Shown: in pieces, positions 24,157-31,223 of the stretch | Layout: the number at the start of each line of letters is the position of its first letter | How positions within the stretch are numbered: position 1 is the stretch's first letter | Source of the DNA: JAEXNA01 sp050486105 | Lineage (GTDB): Bacteria; Vulcanimicrobiota; Xenobia; Xenobiales; JADMJV01 | Length of the DNA stretch: 31,771 nt | Direction: 5' to 3' | NCBI GenBank assembly: GCA_050486105.1 | Contig: JBJHCR010000037.1 | Coordinates: 1 to 31,771 of the forward strand | The notes under the pieces: model-generated | Database searches by the model: none | What the model was told of the DNA's origin: nothing | The model's input: only the letters and a program-made list of their open reading frames with translations | Position numbers and translations under genes: made by a program

Positions 24157-24167
24157 ATCCTTATTAT
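24139..24167 (+). promoter_or_regulatory. Promoter of the infA-rplQ unit, inside the end of map
   Basis: TTGACG (24139-24144) and TATTAT (24162-24167) have a 17-bp spacer. The -35 lies within the last codons of map and the -10 just after its stop. The expected start is near 24174. It would allow infA, S13, S11, S4, alpha and L17 to be made apart from the upstream cluster. Confidence 0.75.
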
Positions 24168-24180
24168 AGCCGGGTGTCTC

Positions 24181-24207
24181 TGAGGGTCTTCGAAGAAAGG
24201 GCCCTCA
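24181..24207 (+). promoter_or_regulatory. Leader stem-loop before infA
   Basis: TGAGGG (24181-24186) pairs with CCCTCA (24202-24207), enclosing a small TCT/AGA helix with a TCGA loop. It starts about 7 nt after the expected transcription start and 23 nt before the infA ATG. It has no U-tract. S4 in E. coli controls the alpha operon through a leader pseudoknot before rpsM; no comparable pseudoknot is demonstrable here. Confidence 0.4.
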
Positions 24208-24229
24208 AGATACGGGAAGTCGTTGTCTG

Positions 24230-24451
24230 ATGAGTCGTCGACAACACGCAGGAAAAGTTGAAAAGGTTCTCCCTCGCTCGCTGTATCGGGTGCAACTCGA
24301 AAGTGGGGGTGTGGTATTAGGGCACGTGGCTCTCTCTGAACGGATCGCCATCGGGAGGATTGTCGAAGGTGACGGTGTCACCATAGAGTTGTCCGAGTAC
24401 GACACCAAACGGGGTCGGATTATTGCACATAGGCCGAGTTCACCTCGGTAA
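24230..24451 (+). CDS. infA: Translation initiation factor IF-1 (divergent)
   Basis: The protein has 73 residues, normal length, with the S1/OB fold: KVLPRSLYRVQLESGGVVLGHV, then VEGDGVTIELSEYDTKRGRI. Position between map and rpmJ is the standard place of infA. The usual SGKMRKN loop, which contacts the decoding-site adenines, reads ALSERIA, keeping only the Arg, and the ribosome-binding site is poor (GGGAAG about 10 nt away). It is most likely IF-1, but a divergent one. Confidence 0.88.
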   Translation: MSRRQHAGKVEKVLPRSLYRVQLESGGVVLGHVALSERIAIGRIVEGDGVTIELSEYDTKRGRIIAHRPSSPR

Positions 24452-24465
24452 CAAGGAGGAGACGG

Positions 24466-24579
24466 ATGCAAGTCAGGCCGTCAGTTAAAAAACGGTGCGA
24501 AAAGTGCCGTATAGTAGTCAGAAAGGGACGGGTGCGGGTGATCTGCTCCAATCCCAAACATAAGCAGATTCAAGGTTAG
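24466..24579 (+). CDS. rpmJ: 50S ribosomal protein L36, zinc type
   Basis: This 37-residue protein follows AAGGAGGAG. It begins MQVRPSVKKRCEKC and ends NPKHKQIQG. Ligands Cys11, Cys14, Cys27 and His32 form the usual L36 zinc ribbon, so it is the zinc-containing paralogue. It lies 14 nt after infA and 9 nt before rpsM. Confidence 0.97.
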   Translation: MQVRPSVKKRCEKCRIVVRKGRVRVICSNPKHKQIQG

Positions 24580-24588
24580 GAGCTATCA

Positions 24589-24957
24589 ATGGCCAGAATT
24601 TCAGGTGTAGACCTGCCACGCGACAAGCGCGTTCTGATCGGACTAACCTATATCTTCGGGATTGGACGAACCACCAGTCAGCGAATCCTCGAGGCCACTG
24701 GCATCGACTTCTCGACGCGTGTGCGGAACCTCACCGAAGATGAGGTGAACCGTATCCGCGAGTATATTGAGAAGAACCAAAAGGTAGAAGGAGATCTCCG
24801 ACGCGATATCACTCAAAATATCAAGCGTCTTATTGAGATTAACTGTTATCGAGGGGTTCGACACCGTCGGAGCCTTCCGGTTCGTGGGCAGCGTACCAAG
24901 ACGAACGCCAGGACACGAAAAGGTCCTAAGCGTACGGTCGCTCGTAAGAAGAAATAG
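24589..24957 (+). CDS. rpsM: 30S ribosomal protein S13
   Basis: The protein has 122 residues. MARISGVDLPRDKRVLIGLTYIFGIG and the C-terminal GQRTKTNARTRKGPKRTVARKKK tail, which reaches the P-site tRNA, are canonical. TTAGGAG overlaps the rpmJ stop. The gap to rpsK is 12 nt. Confidence 0.98.
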   Translation: MARISGVDLPRDKRVLIGLTYIFGIGRTTSQRILEATGIDFSTRVRNLTEDEVNRIREYIEKNQKVEGDLRRDITQNIKRLIEINCYRGVRHRRSLPVRGQRTKTNARTRKGPKRTVARKKK

Positions 24958-24969
24958 GGAGTTCCGAAA

Positions 24970-25371
24970 ATGGCAAAAGGCGGAAGAAAACAGCAGGTGC
25001 GCGGCCGCAAGAAGGTCGCCAAGAACGTCCCTCGCGGTATCGCACACGTTCACTCGAGCTTCAATAACACCATCGTCACCATTTCCGATATGCATGGGAA
25101 TGCTATCGCTTGGGCGTCGGCCGGTGGGCAAGGGTTTAAGGGGTCTCGCAAGAGTACCCCGTTTGCGGCGGGCGTAGCAGCAGAGGTTGCCGCTCGGTCG
25201 GCAGCAGACCACGGAGTCAAGGTGCTGGAAGTGCACGTCAAGGGACCTGGGTCCGGCCGGGAGGCGGCTATCCGCTCTCTGCAGTCGGTGGGTATGCAGA
25301 TCACCGTCATTCGTGACGTCACCCCCATGCCCCACAACGGATGTCGGCCGCCCAAGAAGCGCCGCGTTTAA
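24970..25371 (+). CDS. rpsK: 30S ribosomal protein S11
   Basis: The protein has 133 residues. GIAHVHSSFNNTIVTISDMHGNAIAW, GSRKSTPFAAGVAAE and the C-terminal TPMPHNGCRPPKKRRV are characteristic. S11 forms the platform near the E site. GGGAG precedes the ATG. Confidence 0.98.
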   Translation: MAKGGRKQQVRGRKKVAKNVPRGIAHVHSSFNNTIVTISDMHGNAIAWASAGGQGFKGSRKSTPFAAGVAAEVAARSAADHGVKVLEVHVKGPGSGREAAIRSLQSVGMQITVIRDVTPMPHNGCRPPKKRRV

Positions 25372-25388
25372 AGGTTAGGATTGAGATA

Positions 25389-26018
25389 ATGGCTAGATAT
25401 ACTGGACCAGTTTGTCGGCTTTGCCGGCGAGATATGACTAAACTCTTTCTCAAGGGGGAGCGCTGCCACACGAGTAAGTGCGCCATTGAGCGACGAGCCT
25501 ATCCCCCGGGGCAGCACGGTCCCGGAAGGCAGAAGAAGCTTTCTCAGTACGGAATTCAGTTGAGAGAAAAGCAGAAACTTCGCCGAATCTACGGAGTGAG
25601 CGAAAGGCAGTTCCGCACTTATTTTCGTCGGGTGTCTTCGTTGCCCGGAGTGACCGGAGAAAACTTTCTGGTACTCTTGGAACGTCGATTAGACAATGTT
25701 GTCTACCGTCTTGGCTTTGCTGCTTCGCGCTCTGCGGCTCGGCAGTTGGTGGCCCACGGCAATGTGGCGGTCAATGGGCGCAAGTTGGACATACCGTCCT
25801 ACATCGTGCGCCCTGGTGATGAGGTTTCTGTCATCGAGCGGCATGTCGGCAATCCGTTCATCATAGAGGCCGTGGATAAGGCTCGAATTAGACAGGTGCC
25901 CCAGTGGATGGAGCTGTCCGACGATAAGCCTCACGGCAAGGTCAATCACCTCCCTTCGAGGGAGCAGATCGATACCCAGGTCAACGAGCAACTCATCGTT
26001 GAGTTCTACTCGAAGTAG
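25389..26018 (+). CDS. rpsD: 30S ribosomal protein S4
   Basis: The protein has 209 residues from the ATG at 25389 (MARYTGPVCRLCRR), the standard S4 start; an in-frame ATG at 25341 lies within rpsK. S4 nucleates 30S assembly. Four Cys (CRLC and CHTSKC) make it a zinc-binding C+ type. The S4 RNA-binding domain GFAASRSAARQLVAHGNVAVNGRKL is complete. The rpsD position between rpsK and rpoA matches Clostridia-like and many other bacteria, not Bacillus. Confidence 0.97.
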   Translation: MARYTGPVCRLCRRDMTKLFLKGERCHTSKCAIERRAYPPGQHGPGRQKKLSQYGIQLREKQKLRRIYGVSERQFRTYFRRVSSLPGVTGENFLVLLERRLDNVVYRLGFAASRSAARQLVAHGNVAVNGRKLDIPSYIVRPGDEVSVIERHVGNPFIIEAVDKARIRQVPQWMELSDDKPHGKVNHLPSREQIDTQVNEQLIVEFYSK

Positions 26019-26055
26019 TCGTTGAAGTACTAGGGGTTCAAGGAGAATACGCCAA

Positions 26056-27009
26056 ATGTTAGATGCATTATTACAAACGGCTGCAAGGCCGGAAGAGAAG
26101 ATCGAGCCGACCCTTAAAGCGGTCTCAGACAACACCTTTGTGGTGGAGCCTCTGGAACGTGGATTTGGGATCACGCTGGGCAACTCGCTGAGAAGGGTGT
26201 TGCTGTCTTCTCTCAACGGTGCTGCCGTCACTCACGTTCGAATCGATGGCGTTCTCCACGAGTTCGCCACCCTCCCCGGGGTTCGGGAAGACATCACTGA
26301 GTTGACTCTCAATATCAAGAAGATGAATCTTCGCTTGACAACTTCGAGCAAGAAGGTTCTTCGCCTAGAGGCTATCGGTCCTGGGGTTGTCACCCCGGCG
26401 GACATCGTTCCGGACCCCGAAGCCGAGATTCTCAATCCGGAGTTGAAGCTTGCCACTTTGGGCGAAGGCGCCAGGTTGGGCATGGACCTCTATGTTTCCA
26501 ATGGCGTGGGTTTTGTTCCCTCGGAGCGCCAGGATGATCAGGACCAAGTGATCGGGGTTATCCCCATCGACAGCATTTTCAGCCCGATCGTCAAAGTCAA
26601 TTACCTGGTTGAGGATACTCGTGTTGGACAGCGGACTGATTATGATCGTTTGACCCTGCAAGTCTGGACCGACGGATCCATCAAGCCTTATGAGGCCATC
26701 TCGAAGGCTGCGGCGATCTTGCAGCGCAAGCTCAGCTTGTTCAGCCAGATCGAACCGCCTACTCGTGAAGAAGAAGTGCAGAGTGGACCAGAATCCGAGT
26801 TGTTGGATACCCCTATCGAAGACCTCCAACTCTCGGTGCGCTCTTTGAACTGCTTGAAGAGAGCCGGAATTCGGACTGTTGGTGAGCTGCTCACTTATTC
26901 CGAAGAAGACGTCATGAAGCTGAAGAATTTCGGCCAAAAATCTCTCGATGAGATCGGGGAAAAATTGGCAGAAAGAAACCTCTCTCTTCAGCCGAGCACC
27001 CCGAGTTAA
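26056..27009 (+). CDS. rpoA: DNA-directed RNA polymerase subunit alpha
   Basis: The protein has 317 residues. AAGGAG precedes the ATG. The N-terminal dimerisation domain (ERGFGITLGNSLRRVLLSSL) and the C-terminal domain (SVRSLNCLKRAGIRTVGELL, NFGQKSLDEI) are complete. The Arg of SVRSLNC and the Lys of GQKSL correspond to E. coli Arg265 and Lys298, so UP-element DNA recognition is preserved. A Glu-rich linker (REEEVQSGPESE) joins the domains. Alpha is encoded with L17, while beta is more than 20 kb away and beta' is not in the window. Confidence 0.98.
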   Translation: MLDALLQTAARPEEKIEPTLKAVSDNTFVVEPLERGFGITLGNSLRRVLLSSLNGAAVTHVRIDGVLHEFATLPGVREDITELTLNIKKMNLRLTTSSKKVLRLEAIGPGVVTPADIVPDPEAEILNPELKLATLGEGARLGMDLYVSNGVGFVPSERQDDQDQVIGVIPIDSIFSPIVKVNYLVEDTRVGQRTDYDRLTLQVWTDGSIKPYEAISKAAAILQRKLSLFSQIEPPTREEEVQSGPESELLDTPIEDLQLSVRSLNCLKRAGIRTVGELLTYSEEDVMKLKNFGQKSLDEIGEKLAERNLSLQPSTPS

Positions 27010-27023
27010 CGGAGGACACCACT

Positions 27024-27482
27024 GTGAGACATAAAGTAAAAAGTAGAACATTAGGCCGGCCTCAGGGTCATCGGATAGCCATGCTTCGGAATATGGCAAA
27101 ATCCTTACTCCAGCATGGTCGGATCGTAACCACGGAAGCAAGAGCGAAAGAGCTCTCCTCCTTCGTCGAGAAGATCATCACCGATGCCAAGAAGGCGCAC
27201 GAGGCCAGCGATGACACGAAGAAACTCGCGTATAAGCGACGGGTATTCCGACATTTCTCTACCCAGACCTCGCAAGCGGACCGCCGCAAGCGCGGATTGA
27301 AGGCTCGGAGACCGCATCGGGAAGTGGCCCAGGAACTTTTCGATCGTATCGCCCCTCAGTATAGCAAAGGGGGGGAACTCGAGCGTTCGAGTGGTTACAC
27401 TCGGGTGCTTAAGCTCTACCCCCCTCGCAAGGGAGATTGCGCCCCCAGAGCTCTCATAGAGTTGGTGGGATACGAGGATTAG
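27024..27482 (+). CDS. rplQ: 50S ribosomal protein L17
   Basis: The protein has 152 residues and starts at GTG with CGGAGG upstream. MRHKVKSRTLGRPQGHRIAMLRNM is the family start. A roughly 25-residue longer C-terminus (GYTRVLKLYPPRKGDCAPRALIELV) is typical of this length class. It ends the alpha unit 7 nt before the terminator's A-run. Confidence 0.97.
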   Translation: MRHKVKSRTLGRPQGHRIAMLRNMAKSLLQHGRIVTTEARAKELSSFVEKIITDAKKAHEASDDTKKLAYKRRVFRHFSTQTSQADRRKRGLKARRPHREVAQELFDRIAPQYSKGGELERSSGYTRVLKLYPPRKGDCAPRALIELVGYED

Positions 27483-27488
27483 TTTTCC

Positions 27489-27520
27489 AAAAAAGCCCTC
27501 CGTGAGAAGGGCTTTTTTTT
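27489..27520 (+). terminator. Intrinsic terminator of the alpha unit
   Basis: Six A residues plus GCCCT (27489-27499) pair with AGGGC plus a T-run (27508-27518) around an 8-nt loop, with eight T (27513-27520). The A/T feet make it active on either strand in principle. Its right arm and T-run overlap the start signals of the next gene. Confidence 0.93.
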
Positions 27521-28865
27521 GTTAGAGCTCCAAAGTGTCGGCTATGTGCCAAGACGTTTTGGTCCAGTCTCCTTGTCGCTCGGTTCCGGTGAGTTGGTCC
27601 TGCTCTGCGGCTTGTCCGGGAGTGGCAAGTCCACTCTGTGTGAACTCTTGTGTGACCGGCTTGAGCCGTCCTTTGGGCAAATCGTGGTGGGCCCGGGTTT
27701 TGAAGTCGGGTACATCGCTCAGGATTTCGAGAATCAGTTGTTGGGGGCGAGCGTTTCTCAAGAACTTGAGTTGGGGAGGCGTTGCGGGCAACTGAGGGGT
27801 CGTGAGGGTCACCCCGAGTTTCACCTGCGAACAGAAGAAAGCTGGGGATGTCGAGACCCCCACCTGCTCTCGGCCGGGGAACAACAAGCTGTTCTTTTAG
27901 AAAGCTTGTGCTTGTCTGGAGCCAGCCTGTTCATCTTGGATGAGTCTCTCTCCTGGCTCGACCATCAGACCCTCAAGGCGGTCCTGGAGCAACTCAGACA
28001 GATGTGCAGGTCCGGAGGTACGGTCCTGATCGTCTCTCACGACCTTAGGGTTCTTCCCTTCGTGGACCGGGTTCTTGGGCTGGAGAAGGGCGCGCTCTCT
28101 GCTGATTTGTGTCGGTCTGAGGTAGGCAGGGAGCATTTGCTACGATTCGGTTTATGGTTGGGCTCCCTAGAGTCTGGGTTTAGGTCGAAGGGTTCCGAAG
28201 TGACCCGTGAACAAGAGTTGGCCGCTCAATCCCAGGGTACAAAGGTGGCTTGGGAAGCTCTTCCTGGTGCTTGGGCCTGCTTGGTGGGCCGGTCAGGCAG
28301 CGGGAAAAGCCGATTCCTTGCTTCAGTCATAGGACTGACAGGGGCTGGGGTGACTCAAGATCCTCTTGGACTCGGGGGGTCCATGGCTTTGCTTCCTCAA
28401 AGAGCTGAATCGATTCTGTTTCGGCGGACCGTGGAACAAGAGCTTACGGCCAGTCTGCAATTTGGTGGTGAGGATATACCGGTAGATGTCGAGATCGGCT
28501 CACTGATACCAACCGATTGGCTCCAACGAAATCCCAGGCACCTCTCGGCTGGACAGATAAGATACTTGGCGTGTCTGTGCCTGATCTTGCAGATGCCATC
28601 GACTCTTCTCTTGGACGAGCCGTTCACCGGCCTAGACGCCCAGCTCAGGGGGCGACTTCATCTGGCTTTAACTCGATACCTGGCAACGGGTCGCAGACTG
28701 CTGATGGCCACCAGACATCCGGACGAGGTACTCCTTTATGGCTCGGAGGTGATGCTGATCGAGAAAGGGCAGAAACAGGGGGATTCGATTTCTCAAGCAG
28801 AGTTGGACGAAGTCCTAGGTCCCCCTTTGGTTTCGGATCCCGGATTGTCGAATTTCATGACATGA
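27519..28865 (+). CDS. Fused two-domain ECF-type ABC transporter ATPase
   Basis: The protein has 448 residues and holds two ATPase domains in one chain. Domain 1: Walker A GLSGSGKST (31-39), Q-loop IAQDFENQLL (Gln68) of the ECF Q-x-x-x-N/D-Q type, signature LSAGE (117-121), Walker B LFILDE, switch His174. Domain 2: Walker A GRSGSGKS (257-264), Gln293, LSAGQ (342-346), LLLDE (363-367), His400. Both sites look catalytic. In Firmicutes rplQ is followed by ecfA1-ecfA2-ecfT-truA; here the two ATPases are fused and EcfT is absent. The start is most likely TTG 27519 (MLELQSVGYV), giving the normal domain N-terminus, with GAGAAGGG 7 nt before it. The frame is the same as rplQ's. Confidence 0.88.
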   Translation: MLELQSVGYVPRRFGPVSLSLGSGELVLLCGLSGSGKSTLCELLCDRLEPSFGQIVVGPGFEVGYIAQDFENQLLGASVSQELELGRRCGQLRGREGHPEFHLRTEESWGCRDPHLLSAGEQQAVLLESLCLSGASLFILDESLSWLDHQTLKAVLEQLRQMCRSGGTVLIVSHDLRVLPFVDRVLGLEKGALSADLCRSEVGREHLLRFGLWLGSLESGFRSKGSEVTREQELAAQSQGTKVAWEALPGAWACLVGRSGSGKSRFLASVIGLTGAGVTQDPLGLGGSMALLPQRAESILFRRTVEQELTASLQFGGEDIPVDVEIGSLIPTDWLQRNPRHLSAGQIRYLACLCLILQMPSTLLLDEPFTGLDAQLRGRLHLALTRYLATGRRLLMATRHPDEVLLYGSEVMLIEKGQKQGDSISQAELDEVLGPPLVSDPGLSNFMT

Positions 28866-28871
28866 AATTAA

Positions 28872-28914
28872 GCTCGGGCGGTAGATGAGCGAGCGCTCAC
28901 TCTGCCGCCCGAGC
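28872..28914. terminator. Shared terminator between convergent genes
   Basis: GCTCGGGCGG (28872-28881) pairs with CCGCCCGAGC (28905-28914) over 10 bp; inside, TGAGC/GCTCA forms a second helix with a GAGC loop. It lies 6 nt after the ABC ATPase stop and between converging genes. There is no T-run on the plus side; on the minus side TAATTTC follows, so it fits best as the lipoprotein terminator. I see nothing in the remaining bases to 28977. Confidence 0.55.
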
Positions 28915-28977
28915 CAAGTTTGGTCAGCGACCGGCCTCAGACGAAGGTTCCCTGAATGGGCAGAGGTCAGGACTCGG

Positions 28978-31050
28978 TCACTGAGTTCTGCCGGGTTCGG
29001 TGGGAGCCCCGAGGCCGACGAAGATCACCAGACCGTCACCACCGGGGTTTCCAGCTAGATTGTTGTCGGTGAAGTTGGGCTTCCAATTGTTGGTCACCCA
29101 AATGTTTCCGGCCCGGTCCGGGACGATGGAAACCTGGCGCATCATCGGAGTGAAGGCGGGTTGATTGGGACCGGTTTCCGACAGGGGAGTGCCGTCACTC
29201 AAGAGTACCGGCTCGCCAGCCGAAGGGAGGGTGAAGCCGGTTTCCGGAGAGAGGGCTGTCCCTACGGGAAGACCCGAAGGGGAGTTGGGTCCAGCCAGGA
29301 CGGAAATGCGCGAGGGATCGAAGATGTTGTCGGGGGGCAGGAAGTCTTGCATTCCAAAGTTGGCCACCCATACGTTGTCTTGGTCGTCGACGCGCACATC
29401 CCAGGGACCAAAGATTCCTCCTCCGGTGAAGGTGCCCACCACTTCTCCCTCAGGGCTGATTCGCAAAACCGCGTTGGCCTGCTGGCTGGCGGTCCACACG
29501 AACCCTTGAGAGTCGATATCGATCCCCTTGATTCCGTTATTGCCAAAAAAAGTCTGGGAAACGATTTCTAAGGCTTCTCCATTGAGACGCCAGCGGGTGA
29601 TGCTGTCGTCTATCGGTTCGGGGCAAGGGGCTTCGAGATCGGGTAAGAGGATGCCGGCGGTGCTCGACCAGACCGTTCCATCAGGGGCCAAGGCTAAACC
29701 GAAAGGATGGCAGTCTAGGTCCGCCTCCACGCTCCGATTCGGGTCTCCACCGAGAAAAACCACGATTTTGTTGTTTCCGAGGTTGGCGGTCCAGACGTTG
29801 CCGCTTTGGTCCACTACGATACCCTGGACTCGGCTTGTTCCACCAAAATATCCTTGAGGCCCGGAGACGGGGGTTCCATCGGGGCGGAACTCAGAGACAC
29901 TCCCATTGGAGGATTCGTCCACATTGAATTCATCTGGGTTGAGTCCGCCCCAACCGTAGTTGCCGACCCAGATATTCCCAGTCAGAGGATTTCGCGTGAT
30001 TCCGAACCCGGCGCCCAGGATACCACCTCCGGTGACGGGAGAAACTGGAGTTCCGTTAACCCCATCGGAAGGGCTGCCGTCAGGCTTGAGGACCACGATG
30101 TTGCGAGTAGAGATCGGTTGCCCCTGGATCACATTATTGTTGATCCAAGCATAGCCCCGGTCGTCGAAAACGGTGTTGGCTACACCACCCCAGGGCATGT
30201 CGGCGCTGCCTGTTTGGTTGATCTTCACTGCCAAGGTCCAAGCGTCAGGGAGAGTCTCAAGGCTCGGTAGGTAGACCTCGGTGAGTTGAGATTGGGCGTA
30301 AATCTGAGCCACATTGAGAGCCGGATTGCGTGCCAGATTGACCACGGCTTCGACAGTGTTGGTCGGAGCGGGCTGGTTGGGTGGGGTGGTCAGTTGAAAC
30401 AAGGCTGCGCGACTGCCAGGGTTCTGGACTGTGTGGGCCAACAGATTGGCCAAATTCCTAAGCGAGCGCAAACAGTTGGTCTGGTCGGCGTTGGGGGACG
30501 ACAGCAGCAGGGCTGAAGGAGTCCCGGTGGCCGGGTTCACCAGGTTGGCGCTCCAACCGGCCACAATTTTCAGCGGCAATAGTTTTCCTCTGAGAGAGCC
30601 TTCTTGGTACAATTGGGCTCCGGCGTAGGATCCGGCCACGGTGGTCAGTTCATTGATGACGAGGTTCTGAGGTAGGTTGTCACCCAGAACGGAGAGGAGT
30701 TCGAGGCCCTCTCCAAGGCTTGCCGTGGCCACAAGGATTCCTTCTTCACTGGGGAGCGGAGAGAGATTTAGGCGGAACTGCCCATTCTCTTGGGAGGATC
30801 CACTTCCAAGCTGCCGGGGGGGGTCTGTCCCGTTGAGCCAGAAAATCCTCACCTGGGCGTTGGCCAAGCCTGGAGAACCGGGCGCCGTTCCACTCTGCAC
30901 CCGACCGTTCACTTCGACGATCGGACCTCCGGGGTCGGGGACTGGGGTGACCACAAAAGAGTCTCTACTTGAGGAGCATCCCATAACGATCAGGAATGCC
31001 AGAACCGAGACTCCGATGAGTTTGAATGCTGTAAGTCGTGCGTCCATCAA
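28978..31050 (-). CDS. Secreted beta-propeller lipoprotein (NHL/Vgb-like)
   Basis: The protein has 690 residues; AAAGGAG lies 6 nt before the first of two adjacent ATGs. A lipoprotein signal ends at a VMGC lipobox with Cys25 and Ser26, which implies a lipid-anchored envelope protein. A carboxypeptidase-regulatory-like beta-sandwich (about 47-130, NGRVQSG...VRIFW...GQFRLNLSPL) is followed by a helical region (about 130-260), then blades repeating the pattern G-x-x-W-V/T-A/V-N, for example NIWVGNYG, NVWTANLG, FVWTASQ, NVWVANFG and NIWVTNN. This resembles NHL or virginiamycin-B-lyase-type propellers. The ligand or enzyme function cannot be told. It is unrelated to the ribosomal cluster. Confidence 0.8.
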   Translation of the reverse strand: MMDARLTAFKLIGVSVLAFLIVMGCSSSRDSFVVTPVPDPGGPIVEVNGRVQSGTAPGSPGLANAQVRIFWLNGTDPPRQLGSGSSQENGQFRLNLSPLPSEEGILVATASLGEGLELLSVLGDNLPQNLVINELTTVAGSYAGAQLYQEGSLRGKLLPLKIVAGWSANLVNPATGTPSALLLSSPNADQTNCLRSLRNLANLLAHTVQNPGSRAALFQLTTPPNQPAPTNTVEAVVNLARNPALNVAQIYAQSQLTEVYLPSLETLPDAWTLAVKINQTGSADMPWGGVANTVFDDRGYAWINNNVIQGQPISTRNIVVLKPDGSPSDGVNGTPVSPVTGGGILGAGFGITRNPLTGNIWVGNYGWGGLNPDEFNVDESSNGSVSEFRPDGTPVSGPQGYFGGTSRVQGIVVDQSGNVWTANLGNNKIVVFLGGDPNRSVEADLDCHPFGLALAPDGTVWSSTAGILLPDLEAPCPEPIDDSITRWRLNGEALEIVSQTFFGNNGIKGIDIDSQGFVWTASQQANAVLRISPEGEVVGTFTGGGIFGPWDVRVDDQDNVWVANFGMQDFLPPDNIFDPSRISVLAGPNSPSGLPVGTALSPETGFTLPSAGEPVLLSDGTPLSETGPNQPAFTPMMRQVSIVPDRAGNIWVTNNWKPNFTDNNLAGNPGGDGLVIFVGLGAPTEPGRTQ

Positions 31051-31064
31051 TGATTTCTCCTTTA

Positions 31065-31149
31065 TCTCAAGATCGCCGACTTCTCTTTACCTGAAGAAAC
31101 CTCCTGGACATCTTGAGAATATCTTTGCCTGGAGGCAGCACGCAAAGAT
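31065..31149. repeat. Inverted repeats upstream of the lipoprotein gene
   Basis: TCTCAAGAT (31065-31073) and ATCTTGAGA (31110-31118) are perfect 9-bp inverted copies, 36 nt apart. ATCTTTGC (31121-31128) and GCAAAGAT (31142-31149) are a second 8-bp pair with a 13-nt loop. They lie between the tyrS stop and the lipoprotein start, both on the minus strand. The outer pair comes within 9 nt of the Shine-Dalgarno. They may be a terminator remnant or regulator sites; I find no clear promoter here. Confidence 0.4.
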
Positions 31150-31223
31150 CAGCGAGTCCTGAGACCTTTTTAGGAGTGAGAAATGCCTTCGAGAGGCTAG
31201 CAAAAGAGTTCGTTGCTGCTGCT

